Source: an uncultured Porphyromonadaceae bacterium (GTDB taxonomy: Bacteria > Bacteroidota > Bacteroidia > Bacteroidales > Muribaculaceae). From it: DNA of 7,398 bases. The position numbers and the translations under genes were made by a program. The notes beneath the pieces are model-generated. The model made no database searches. It worked only from the letters and a program-made list of their open reading frames with translations, and had not been told where the DNA came from. Of this stretch, positions 1-6,564 are shown piece after piece. The DNA lies in NCBI GenBank assembly GCA_902493335.1, contig CABUPJ010000066.1, forward strand, positions 1 to 7,398, read 5' to 3'. Position 1 is the first letter of the stretch. Every line of letters begins with the position of its first letter.

Positions 1-43
1 GGCAAGTTACCTCCCCATCCACGACCACTTTAGCGGCAGACAT
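1..43 (-). CDS. possible 5' end of a gene running off the window (weak)
   Basis: Reading the minus strand from an ATG at 43-41 gives the open peptide MSAAKVVVDGEVTC, which runs off the left edge. It lies downstream of hisS and after the hairpin at 66-94, so it would be the next gene in the same direction. Only 14 residues are visible. No Bacteroidetes-type TAnnTTTG element with a good spacing is seen just upstream, and the family cannot be recognised. The open frame could be chance; two plus-strand frames are also open across this stretch. Confidence 0.2.
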   Translation of the reverse strand, partial: MSAAKVVVDGEVTC

Positions 44-65
44 CCCCGCGCACCTGAAAAGTCAA

Positions 66-94
66 AACGATGTCAAACGCACATTGACATCGTT
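66..94 (-). terminator. probable hisS transcription terminator
   Basis: A perfect inverted repeat has 11-base arms, AACGATGTCAA (66-76) and TTGACATCGTT (84-94), around a 7-base loop. Read on the minus strand, the direction of hisS transcription, the stem runs straight into a T-rich tail (TTTTGACTTTT); the other direction has no T tract. It lies about 177 bases beyond the hisS stop, so the hisS transcript would include the palindromes at 116-227. Confidence 0.6.
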
Positions 95-115
95 GTTACA
101 AAAACTATTATTGTG

Positions 116-135
116 CGGCCTCGAGCTCGAGGCCG
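116..135. repeat. perfect 20-base palindrome
   Basis: CGGCCTCGAGCTCGAGGCCG is fully self-complementary with no spacer. It sits in the non-coding stretch after hisS, next to a second palindromic unit at 159-227. As RNA it would form a GC-rich hairpin with a minimal loop; as DNA it is a two-fold symmetric site. It may be part of a dispersed intergenic repeat, but only one copy is present here. Confidence 0.6.
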
Positions 136-158
136 TATGGAGCGAGCGTTTCAACCCT

Positions 159-227
159 CGCAGTCATCCAAGGGCTGAAGCCCTTGGTCCATATCGCCTG
201 AAGTCTAAGATTTTACCGATGACTGCG
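159..227. repeat. nested palindromic element, REP-like
   Basis: An outer inverted repeat, CGCAGTCATC (159-168) and GATGACTGCG (218-227), encloses an inner palindrome with 9-base arms, CCAAGGGCT (168-176) and AGCCCTTGG (179-187), around GA. The two share base 168. About 30 unpaired bases follow the inner hairpin on one side. This hairpin-within-a-stem layout resembles repetitive extragenic palindromes or a small structured 3'-UTR element. No coding potential is evident. The inner core CTGAAG resembles the centre of the palindrome at 7249-7293 (CTTGAAG), which suggests related repeat families. Confidence 0.55.
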
Positions 228-270
228 TAGGCCAAGGCGCGGATGCGCGGGCCCGTGCGGTGCTTTTGCG

Positions 271-1629
271 TTAGAGCATGGTGAGGAGGGTGTCGAAGTC
301 GACGGTACACTGGCAGCCGTCGGCGAGGTTTTTGACTGTAATCCTGCCTTCGGCCATCTCGCTCTCGCCGATGATGCCGACATAAGGAATCTTCATCGCG
401 TCGGCATAACCGATCTGCTTTTTCATCTTGGCTGCTTCGGGATAGATTTCCGCAGCGACACCTGCGGCACGCAGTTTCTTGATGACAGAAAGTGTTGCGG
501 CGGCTTCATCGGGGCCGAAGTTGGTAAACATGATTCTAACCGACGAGGCGGTGCCTTCGGGGTAAAGGTCGAGTGCGTTGAGGACGTCATAGATGCGGTC
601 GGCGCCGAATGAGATGCCGACACCTGATACACCCGGCATGCCGAAGATGCCTGTGAGGTTGTCATAGCGTCCGCCGCCAGTGATGCTGCCTATCTCGACG
701 TCGTTGGCCTTGACCTCGATGATTGTGCCGGTGTAGTAGTTGAGACCCCGGGCGAGCGAGGCATCAAGCTCGAGGACGGCGTCGAGGCCGAGACGACGGC
801 TCGAGGCGATGACGAAGTCGAGTTCGTCGACACCGAGGGTGCCGGTCTCGTTACCGGCGAGCAACTGACGGAGGGCGGCAAGACGGGCATCTGTATCGCC
901 CGAAATCTTCAGTATCGGCTGAAGGGCGTCGACAGACTGCTGCGAGAGGCCGCGTTCGAGGAGCTCGGCATTGACATTGTCGAGGCCGATCTTGTCGATT
1001 TTATCGATGGCGACGGTGATGTCGGTAAGTTTGTCGGGAGCGCCGATGACCTCGGCTATGCCGGCGAGGACCTTGCGGTTGTTGAGTTTGATGGTTATGG
1101 AGATTTTCAGACGGCGGAAAACTTCGTCGATAATCTGCAGCAGTTCGACCTCGTTGATGAGCGAGTCGCTGCCGACGACGTCGGCATCGCACTGGTAAAA
1201 CTCGCGGTAGCGTCCTTTCTGCGGACGGTCGGCGCGCCAGACGGGCTGTATCTGGAAGCGTTTGAAGGGGAACTGGAGTTCATTGCGGTGCTGGACGACA
1301 AAGCGCGCGAACGGCACAGTCAGGTCATAGCGGAGGCCTTTCTCACAGATTTTAGGCGCGAGGTGCACATAGTCGCCGCTCTCGGCAAGACATCGGTCGA
1401 CGCAGTTGAGAAAGTCGCCCGAGTTGAGAATCTTGAAAAGCAGTTTGTCGCCTTCCTCGCCGTATTTGCCCATCAGGGTCGAAAGATTCTCCATGGCGGG
1501 AGTCTCGATCTGACGGTAGCCGAAGAGGCGGAAGACGTCTTTGATTGTATCGAATATATAATTGCGGCGGGCCATCTCCTCGGCCGAGAAGTCGCGGGTG
1601 CCCTTGGGTATTGACGGTTTTTGTGCCAT
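271..1629 (-). CDS. hisS: histidyl-tRNA synthetase
   Basis: This cytoplasmic class II aminoacyl-tRNA synthetase charges tRNA-His with histidine using ATP. The 452-residue product begins with the typical HisRS lead-in PKGTRDF (8-14). Class II motif 1 lies around residues 39-47 (RQIETPAME). Motif 2 lies at about 126-150, with the ATP-binding RPQKGRYREF (135-144). The histidine-specific loop is ARGLNYYTG (293-301), followed by GGGRYDNL (318-325), and motif 3 is GVGISFGADRI (336-346). Residues from about 363 on form the anticodon-binding domain. The Asn in RGLNYYT, where E. coli has Asp, is from memory normal for Bacteroidetes HisRS. Length is slightly above the E. coli enzyme, as expected for this lineage. 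The ATG at 1629 lies about 27 bases from a -7 element. The gene looks intact and is transcribed alone, divergently from the HEAT-repeat gene. Confidence 0.97.
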   Translation of the reverse strand: MAQKPSIPKGTRDFSAEEMARRNYIFDTIKDVFRLFGYRQIETPAMENLSTLMGKYGEEGDKLLFKILNSGDFLNCVDRCLAESGDYVHLAPKICEKGLRYDLTVPFARFVVQHRNELQFPFKRFQIQPVWRADRPQKGRYREFYQCDADVVGSDSLINEVELLQIIDEVFRRLKISITIKLNNRKVLAGIAEVIGAPDKLTDITVAIDKIDKIGLDNVNAELLERGLSQQSVDALQPILKISGDTDARLAALRQLLAGNETGTLGVDELDFVIASSRRLGLDAVLELDASLARGLNYYTGTIIEVKANDVEIGSITGGGRYDNLTGIFGMPGVSGVGISFGADRIYDVLNALDLYPEGTASSVRIMFTNFGPDEAAATLSVIKKLRAAGVAAEIYPEAAKMKKQIGYADAMKIPYVGIIGESEMAEGRITVKNLADGCQCTVDFDTLLTML

Positions 1630-1654
1630 TATTGTACGCTTTGTGGTTTACGGC

Positions 1655-1685
1655 GCAAAATTACGAAATAATTGAGTAATTTTGC
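1655..1685. repeat. 10-bp inverted repeat formed by the two divergent -7 elements
   Basis: GCAAAATTAC (1655-1664) and GTAATTTTGC (1676-1685) are perfect reverse complements separated by 11 AT-rich bases. Each arm contains the -7 element of the gene it faces. The symmetry could simply reflect two copies of the consensus back to back, but it extends one or two bases past TAnnTTTG on both sides, so it could also be an operator for a dimeric regulator. Confidence 0.6.
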
Positions 1686-1688
1686 AAA
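1656..1688 (-). promoter_or_regulatory. hisS promoter
   Basis: On the minus strand the -7 element TAATTTTG occupies 1663-1656. A TTTG, the end of a TTTTTTG run, lies at 1688-1685 with 21 bases between. This fits the Bacteroidetes primary sigma consensus (TTTG, 19-21 bases, TAnnTTTG). Initiation near 1649 would give a leader of about 20 bases. The upstream element overlaps the end of the opposing -7 element at 1677-1684. Confidence 0.75.
1677..1684 (+). promoter_or_regulatory. -7 element for the AlkD-like gene
   Basis: TAATTTTG matches TAnnTTTG and lies 19 bases before the ATG at 1704, so the leader would be about 13 bases. A convincing -33 TTTG at the expected distance (around 1653-1656) is absent; the bases there belong to the hisS -7 region. 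This promoter is therefore probably weaker than the hisS one, or needs help. Confidence 0.55.
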
Positions 1689-1703
1689 AAACCGACAGCT
1701 ACT

Positions 1704-2246
1704 ATGACAACCTTCAATGAAATGCAGACGGTAAAACGTCATTTTTTTGCCCTGCGCAACGGCATCGTGGCCGACACATACCGCAAAGCCGGGTCGAATT
1801 TCAGGATAATTTTCGGCCTCAACCTGCCGCAGATAGTCGAAATCGCGGAGCAGACGCCCCGGTCGGCAGCCCTTGCGGACGCTCTGTGGCACAACACGAC
1901 GACGCGCGAGAGCATGCTGCTGGCGCCGATGATTTATCCGCGCGAAGAGTTCACTCAGGAGCTTGCACGCCAATGGGTGTCAGAAGTGCCGTCTGTCGAG
2001 GTCGCCGACATACTCTGCCACCGGCTGCTGCGCCACATGCCTTTTGCCGCCCTTCTGGCCGCGTCGCTCGCCGACAGCGAGAACGATATGGAACGCTACA
2101 CGGGCCTGCGCCTGATGTTCAATCTCGTGGCGCAAATGCCGAAAGAGGCTCTCGACTATGCGCGCAAAGAAAGCGCCCGCGAATGTCAGCTGACAGCGCA
2201 TACGGCCGCCATGCTTGCCGACGAGGCTGCGTTTTATATGGAATGA
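1704..2246 (+). CDS. AlkD-like HEAT-repeat protein (DNA alkylation repair family)
   Basis: The 180-residue soluble product is almost entirely helical and resembles short Bacteroidetes proteins annotated as DNA alkylation repair enzymes (AlkD superfamily, HEAT-like repeats). Family-like features are LWHNTTTRESMLLAP (61-75), the helix ARQW (88-91) followed by VPSVEVADIL (95-104), and a basic helix CHRLLRH (105-111). AlkD glycosylases excise alkylated bases using an Asp preceded four residues earlier by a Trp. By eye, Asp102 sits in the catalytic Asp position, but the Trp position is Val98, so glycosylase activity is doubtful; this alignment is inference. The protein is also shorter than classical AlkD (around 230 residues). 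No signal peptide or membrane segment is seen. It is divergent from hisS and convergent with the EamA gene 18 bases away. A later Met at residue 7 is a less likely start because the first ATG fits the promoter. Confidence 0.75.
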   Translation: MTTFNEMQTVKRHFFALRNGIVADTYRKAGSNFRIIFGLNLPQIVEIAEQTPRSAALADALWHNTTTRESMLLAPMIYPREEFTQELARQWVSEVPSVEVADILCHRLLRHMPFAALLAASLADSENDMERYTGLRLMFNLVAQMPKEALDYARKESARECQLTAHTAAMLADEAAFYME

Positions 2247-2264
2247 CCGGATGAGGCGCCCGAA

Positions 2265-3182
2265 TCACTCGCGTTCGCGCGAGAGGTAGGTGCCGAGCCA
2301 GAGGCCGCCGAGGATAAGCACGCAGCCGAGGATGCCTACGGCCGAGACGCGCTCGTTGATGAGTATCGCCGAGATAATCATCGTGAATATGGTCTGGAGA
2401 TACATATAATTATTGGCCTTGACGGCTCCGACCTGTTTGACAATCTTGGCCCACAGATAATAGGCTATCATCGAGGCTCCGACACCGAGGAAGAGGATGT
2501 TGGTCACCACAGATGTGTCTTTGAGCAACATAGCGGGACTGTTGAGCGGTTCGGCAAGGACAAACGGTATCGAGGTCACGATGCCGTAGAAGAAAGTCTT
2601 GCGGGTGACAAACCACACGTCGTAAGTGACGTCGAGACGCCTGAGCACAAAACTGTATATAGCCCAGCTGAATGCGGCGCCCAGCGAGAGCATGTCGCCC
2701 AAGGGTCTTATCTCAAGATTGAAACTGCTGTTGAAGATGACACAGGCGACGCCGAGAAAGGCTATCATCGAGCCAACGATGTTGCCGCGAGTCGGACGTT
2801 CAGACTTATACATCAGTCCGGCAAGCATCGACGCTATCAGCGGCGATGTCGATGTCAGCAGCGAGACGTTGGTGGCGAGGGTATATTCGAGGGCAGTGTT
2901 CTCGGCCAGAAAGTAGATTGAACCGGCGCAGAGACCGCATGTGGCAAACAGGAGCTCGTCGCGCCACGACCGCGCGAAAAGGCGTCTGTGGCTGAAAAAA
3001 AGCACGAGTATGTATGCGAGAACAAATCTATAAACGTAGATCTCGGCCGGCCCCATGCCGTGCTCGAGAAGAACTTTTGTCGATACGAACGAGCCACCCC
3101 ATATGGCAACGGTGATTACCGCACCGACGTGGCCTAATATCAGAGAATTGCGTTTAGATGATGTCTTAAACGACATTGCCAT
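2265..3182 (-). CDS. EamA/DMT-superfamily inner-membrane transporter
   Basis: This 305-residue protein has about ten hydrophobic helices arranged as two EamA repeats, at roughly residues 16-150 and 163-300. That is the standard drug/metabolite transporter architecture and length. Family hallmarks include WGGSFVSTKVLLE (28-40) in the first helix, the AENTALEYT segment (93-101) with the following TSTSPLIASMLAG (110-122), and in the second repeat LGVGASMIAYYLWAKIVKQVGA (232-253 region) with the late INERVS turn (275-280). Such proteins usually export amino acids, metabolites or drugs; no substrate can be assigned. The N-terminus is basic (residues 6-11). Met1 or Met3 could be used; Met1 lies about 20 bases after the predicted transcription start. 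The gene converges on the AlkD-like gene and diverges from the OmpA gene across 158 bases. Its last codons contain a 6-bp hairpin (2268-2283) with no T tract. Confidence 0.92.
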   Translation of the reverse strand: MAMSFKTSSKRNSLILGHVGAVITVAIWGGSFVSTKVLLEHGMGPAEIYVYRFVLAYILVLFFSHRRLFARSWRDELLFATCGLCAGSIYFLAENTALEYTLATNVSLLTSTSPLIASMLAGLMYKSERPTRGNIVGSMIAFLGVACVIFNSSFNLEIRPLGDMLSLGAAFSWAIYSFVLRRLDVTYDVWFVTRKTFFYGIVTSIPFVLAEPLNSPAMLLKDTSVVTNILFLGVGASMIAYYLWAKIVKQVGAVKANNYMYLQTIFTMIISAILINERVSAVGILGCVLILGGLWLGTYLSRERE

Positions 3183-3209
3183 AAAGAGTGGTCTTTTGTT
3201 TTGCTACCA

Positions 3210-3241
3210 CAAAATTAGTTAAAAATAATCAGCTTTTCAAA
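3210..3241 (-). promoter_or_regulatory. promoter of the EamA transporter
   Basis: On the minus strand the upstream TTTG lies at 3241-3238 and the -7 element TAATTTTG at 3217-3210, with a 20-base spacer, a near-perfect Bacteroidetes promoter. Initiation near 3203 gives a leader of about 20 bases before the ATG at 3182. The facing OmpA gene shows no comparable element in the rest of this 158-base intergenic region. Confidence 0.8.
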
Positions 3242-3340
3242 ACATATATGTCAGATTATTTGTAAAAAATCATAGACCGAGACAGAATATTCGACCGTCT
3301 TTTTACGTTAACAGAAGTATCACTTTTAACAATTACAGAT

Positions 3341-4045
3341 ATGAAACTCATTAAAATCGCGGCAATCGCCCTTATCAGCGGTGGCCTGCTTATAGGAGAA
3401 ACCTCTTGTTCGACAATGAATAACACCGGTAAGGGTGCGCTCATCGGCGGCGGTGGCGGCGCGGCTCTCGGCGCCGGCCTCGGCGCAATCGTGGGCGGCG
3501 GCAAAGGTGCGGGCATAGGCAGTGCCATCGGCGCGGCAGTAGGCGCAGGCGCAGGCGCCCTCATCGGCAACCGCATGGACAAACAGCAGAAACAGCTTCA
3601 GGAACAGCTCGCCAACGAGGCTAAAGTCGAGAAGGTCACCGACCAGAACGGACTCCAGGCAATCAAGGTCACATTTGACGGCGGCATTCTCTTCCCCACC
3701 GGCAAATATACCCTGACGCCCAAGGCACAGACCGAACTGTCGCAGTTCGCACAGTCTGTCAACCAGAACCCGGGCACAAACATCCAGGTGCTCGGTTTCA
3801 CTGACAACACGGGCTCGTTTGCCGTAAACGAAAAACTCGCCAACGAACGCGCCGGCGCTGTTCTGAGCTATCTCGTCAACTCGGGCGTCGCTCCCACGCG
3901 TGTCACAGCCCAGGGCATACCTATGGCTGACTATGTAGCATCAAACGAGACAGCCGCGGGCCGCGCCCAGAACCGACGCGTCGAAATCTATATCACCGCC
4001 GGCAAGGAGATGATCCAGCAGGCCGAAAACGGCACTCTCCAGTAA
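3341..4045 (+). CDS. OmpA-family lipoprotein with glycine-zipper segment
   Basis: This 234-residue envelope protein probably anchors the outer membrane to peptidoglycan. Residues 1-22 form a signal peptide ending at Cys23 in ETSCS. A lipoprotein cleavage site is likely, although the -3 residue is Glu rather than the usual Leu. Residues 30-77 are a Gly/Ala-rich glycine zipper with repeated GxxxG spacing, consistent with a membrane-embedded or oligomerising hairpin. A Gln-rich helical linker follows (79-98). Residues about 108-218 are an OmpA C-terminal domain, with LFPTGKYTLTPKAQ (117-130), GFTDNTGS (152-159) and the peptidoglycan-binding pair Asp155 and Arg208/Arg212 in GRAQNRRVEIYI (207-218). 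The layout resembles E. coli YiaD. No TAnnTTTG element is seen upstream, so an alternative sigma factor or a poor promoter may be used. The gene is followed by a strong terminator. Confidence 0.92.
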   Translation: MKLIKIAAIALISGGLLIGETSCSTMNNTGKGALIGGGGGAALGAGLGAIVGGGKGAGIGSAIGAAVGAGAGALIGNRMDKQQKQLQEQLANEAKVEKVTDQNGLQAIKVTFDGGILFPTGKYTLTPKAQTELSQFAQSVNQNPGTNIQVLGFTDNTGSFAVNEKLANERAGAVLSYLVNSGVAPTRVTAQGIPMADYVASNETAAGRAQNRRVEIYITAGKEMIQQAENGTLQ

Positions 4046-4067
4046 GGTCAGTCTCTACAAATAATAT

Positions 4068-4114
4068 AAACGACATCGGCCGAGTGTCATCGACTCGCGC
4101 GGATGTCGTTTTTT
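4068..4114 (+). terminator. Rho-independent terminator of the OmpA-family gene
   Basis: AAACGACATC (4068-4077) pairs with GATGTCGTTT (4102-4111), with a second inner stem CGAGT/ACTCG (4081-4085, 4093-4097), followed by a run of six T residues (4109-4114). It starts 22 bases after the OmpA stop and lies upstream of the next promoter, so it separates the two transcription units. Confidence 0.9.
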
Positions 4115-4145
4115 ATATCGTTTTATATCTTATTTTTCAGCCGCG

Positions 4146-4177
4146 TTTGCTATAATCCAAAAGTGTTTTTAACTTTG
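4146..4177 (+). promoter_or_regulatory. promoter of the LysM/PorT-family operon
   Basis: TTTG at 4146-4149, a 20-base spacer and TAACTTTG at 4170-4177 make a complete Bacteroidetes promoter, extended downstream by CAGTC. Transcription would start near 4182-4185. That leaves almost no leader for the ATG at 4189 and about 14 bases for the in-frame ATG at 4198, which favours the latter as the start codon. Confidence 0.88.
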
Positions 4178-4197
4178 CAGTCATTATAATGTATGGC

Positions 4198-5865
4198 ATG
4201 AAACATCTCCTGATAAAAACATTTATGCTGCTGGCGTTCATAACCGCAGCCCAATATATCTCGGCGCTCGATCTGCCGAAGAAAAATATCAACGGCACTG
4301 AATATTACTATTATGAGGTAAAGCGCGGCGACACGCTCTTCTCGCTGAGCCACAGGCTGGGCATCACCCGCGAGATGATGGTCAGATATAATCCGGCTGC
4401 CGCCGACGTCATCAAAGCCGGCGACATTCTTTATTTTCCGGTCGAGGCCGGCGACAATGATGTATTCGAGCCGGTGGAACCGGGCGGCAGCCTGATACTG
4501 CACAAAGTCAAGAAGGGTGAAAGCCTCTACGGCATCAGCAAACACTACGGCATCAGCATCGATGACATCGTAGCGCTCAATCCGTCGTGTAAAAACGGCC
4601 TCAAAGCCGGCGCCACGCTGAAGATTCCCGTACGCGAGGAATCACATGAAGACGGCAGCCTCGCCGCCGTCACCGAAGCTGTCGCCCACGAAAACGATGA
4701 CGCCGTCTATGACACAATCGTGCCGCTCAGAGAGACAGCCGATCTGACACCGGTCAACCCGGGCATAGTCGAACTGGAGACAACCGTGGCCGAGCCACGC
4801 AAAAAGCCGTCGATTGTCGTCATGCTGCCGTTTATGCTCGGCGATGAGAACATATCGCGTCAGAGCCAGCTCTACACCGACTTCTACAAAGGGCTGCTCA
4901 TCGCCGCCGACACCCTCAGCAACCGCGGCGACTCGATCAGAATAATCGCCTATGACACCGACGGTAACGCCGGACGCATAAGCGCCCTGATGGCCGACGA
5001 CGATGTCAAGGACGCTTCGGTGATCATAGCTCCCGACGATGTCACCCAGCTTGAGGCTATAGCGCGTCAGGCGCTCGACGACGAGACATATGTCGTCAAT
5101 ATATTCAATATCAAAGACTCGCTTTATCTGAGCAACCCCGTCGTGCTGCAGGCCAATCTGCCACAGGCGCGCATGTATGAAAAAGCGGTCGACGCCCTCG
5201 AGACGCTCTACGACGGCTATACCCCCGTGTTCCTGACAAACACATCGGGCCGCAACGAGAAAGAGAGCTTCGTCAACTACGCCCGCCAGCGCTACCTCGA
5301 CAAAGGCGTCGCGCCCGTAGACATCGCCTACGAAGGCGCCCTGCTCGCCTCGAACCTCGACGTTCTGGCCGACTCGGTCCGCTATGTCTTCATACCGTCG
5401 TCGGGAACCCTCGCCGAATTCAACAAATTCAGCCATGTCCTCAAAAATTATATCGACGGCAACGACATGGCCGTCTTCGGCTATCCCGACTGGACGGCAT
5501 TCCGCGGCGACGCCCTCGCCATGCTGCACACGCTCGGCGCCACGATATACTCGCGCTTCTACGAAGACAAAGATTCATTGTCGAGCCGCAACCTCAACGA
5601 CGCTTTCATGCGCTGGTATGGCCGCGAAATGCTCGAGGCCGTTCCCGTCTACGGTATTCTCGGTTTTGACCTCGGCAACTTCCTGATAAGAAATATCCGC
5701 AACAACGACGGTACGTTCGTGCCTGACGCGGCCCCTTACTCGGGCGCACAGTCGAGCTTCAGCTTCATCCGTCCTGACAGCGACAGCGATTCGTCAGGAT
5801 TTGTCAACGACGAGATATACATAATAAGATATGACGGCAACGGCCGCACCCAACGCATTCTCTGA
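4198..5865 (+). CDS. secreted LysM protein with periplasmic-binding-protein-like domain
   Basis: Numbered from the ATG at 4198 (555 residues), the first 24 or so residues form a Sec signal peptide (MKHLLIKTFMLLAFITAAQ...). Two LysM peptidoglycan-binding domains follow, at about 38-81 (VKRGDTLFSLSHRLGIT) and 101-145 (VKKGESLYGISKHYGIS). After an acidic linker (about 146-204), residues 205 to about 500 resemble a type I periplasmic-binding fold, starting with IVVMLPFML and a helix FYKGLLIAADTL and continuing with alternating strands and helices. Bacteroidetes homologues are often labelled as amino-acid ABC transporter binding proteins, but no permease or ATPase is present. The LysM plus binding-fold combination recalls, by analogy, LpoA, the outer-membrane activator of PBP1A; a sensing or scaffolding role at the cell wall is inference. 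An in-frame ATG at 4189 exists but sits too close to the transcription start. It is followed one base later by the barrel gene. Confidence 0.88.
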   Translation: MKHLLIKTFMLLAFITAAQYISALDLPKKNINGTEYYYYEVKRGDTLFSLSHRLGITREMMVRYNPAAADVIKAGDILYFPVEAGDNDVFEPVEPGGSLILHKVKKGESLYGISKHYGISIDDIVALNPSCKNGLKAGATLKIPVREESHEDGSLAAVTEAVAHENDDAVYDTIVPLRETADLTPVNPGIVELETTVAEPRKKPSIVVMLPFMLGDENISRQSQLYTDFYKGLLIAADTLSNRGDSIRIIAYDTDGNAGRISALMADDDVKDASVIIAPDDVTQLEAIARQALDDETYVVNIFNIKDSLYLSNPVVLQANLPQARMYEKAVDALETLYDGYTPVFLTNTSGRNEKESFVNYARQRYLDKGVAPVDIAYEGALLASNLDVLADSVRYVFIPSSGTLAEFNKFSHVLKNYIDGNDMAVFGYPDWTAFRGDALAMLHTLGATIYSRFYEDKDSLSSRNLNDAFMRWYGREMLEAVPVYGILGFDLGNFLIRNIRNNDGTFVPDAAPYSGAQSSFSFIRPDSDSDSSGFVNDEIYIIRYDGNGRTQRIL

Positions 5866-5866
5866 T

Positions 5867-6556
5867 ATGAAACCAGCCATCAGAATCCTGCTTGCCATTG
5901 CTCTCTGCGCCATAGCGACCGCTGCCACCGCCGAGACTCACTATAAACCGCATATCTCTATCGGCGGACGGGCCGGCATGGCGATGTCTAAAGTGTCATT
6001 CTCGCCATCTGTAAAACAGCTCTGGAACAACGGCACATCGGGCGCCGTGACATTCCGCTATACCGAGGAGAAAATTTTCGGTCTCATAGCCGAACTCGGC
6101 TGGCAGACCCGCGGCTGGAAAGAAAACTTCGAGGGAGCGCCATTCTCATACAGCCACAGCCTGACATATGTGCGTCTGCCGCTGCTGACACACATCTATT
6201 TCGGCTCGCCGCGATTCAAATGCTTCATCAACCTCGGCCCTGAATTCAGCTATATGATTTCAGACAAGATTTCAGCCGACTTCGACTATCGCGACCCGGC
6301 ATCGGTCGCGGATTTTCCTATCGCCAACCGCATGACCGAACAGATGGCGACACCGATCAAAAATAAATTTGACTACGGCATCGCCGGAGGCGCCGGCATC
6401 GAATTCTACATCTCGCCGCGCAATTCCATAACCCTCGAAGGCCGCTATTACTTCGGTCTGGGAAATATCTTCCCCGCGGCCAAGGCCGATACGTTCAGCG
6501 CCTCACGCAACACCTCGATAGAGGTTACCGTGGGCTATAACTTCAGGTTGAAATAA
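5867..6556 (+). CDS. PorT-family outer-membrane beta-barrel protein
   Basis: From the ATG at 5867 the product has 229 residues. It begins with a clear signal peptide (MKPAIRILLAIALCAIATAATA, cleavage likely after TATA/TA-ET). Mature residues form alternating amphipathic strands typical of the OMP_b-brl_2/PorT group: ISIGGRAGMAMSKV early on, then IAELGWQTRGW, LTYVRLPLLTHIYFG, FINLGPEFSYMI, FDYGIAGGAGIEFYI and a final strand SIEVTVGYNFRLK ending near the C-terminus. An earlier in-frame ATG (5831) lies inside the LysM gene and would spoil the signal peptide, so it is rejected. The start follows the LysM stop by one base (TGA T ATG), implying translational coupling. Membership of the type IX secretion PorT proper is not shown; this family is broad. 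It ends 8 bases from the convergent TSCPD gene. Confidence 0.88.
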   Translation: MKPAIRILLAIALCAIATAATAETHYKPHISIGGRAGMAMSKVSFSPSVKQLWNNGTSGAVTFRYTEEKIFGLIAELGWQTRGWKENFEGAPFSYSHSLTYVRLPLLTHIYFGSPRFKCFINLGPEFSYMISDKISADFDYRDPASVADFPIANRMTEQMATPIKNKFDYGIAGGAGIEFYISPRNSITLEGRYYFGLGNIFPAAKADTFSASRNTSIEVTVGYNFRLK

Positions 6557-6564
6557 GCGGGGGA

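Noticed and set aside
1288..1614. Plus-strand open frame opposite the hisS N-terminal half
   Set aside because: It overlaps conserved hisS sequence, has no promoter and no recognisable domain; it is a codon-bias shadow.
2268..2283. Hairpin CTCGCG-TTCG-CGCGAG between the convergent AlkD-like and EamA genes as a terminator
   Set aside because: It lies mostly within the last EamA codons (Arg/Glu-rich) and has no T tract on either strand.
66..4111. Similarity of the two terminator stems (AACGATGTC at 66 and AACGACATC at 4069)
   Set aside because: The shared stretch is only a few bases and the middle is inverted; coincidence is the simplest explanation.
4189..4197. Earlier in-frame ATG for the LysM gene
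   Set aside because: It would leave only about five bases after the predicted transcription start and adds MYG before a standard basic signal-peptide start; the ATG at 4198 fits better.
4642..5529. Long open frame (295 codons) on the minus strand opposite the LysM gene
   Set aside because: It is antisense to a well-supported gene with signal peptide and recognisable domains. Its protein is low-complexity in Val/Gly/Asp with no domain, and such frames are expected opposite GC-rich coding DNA.
5831..5866. Earlier in-frame ATG for the PorT-family barrel
   Set aside because: It overlaps the LysM coding region and adds 12 non-hydrophobic residues before an otherwise perfect signal peptide starting at 5867.
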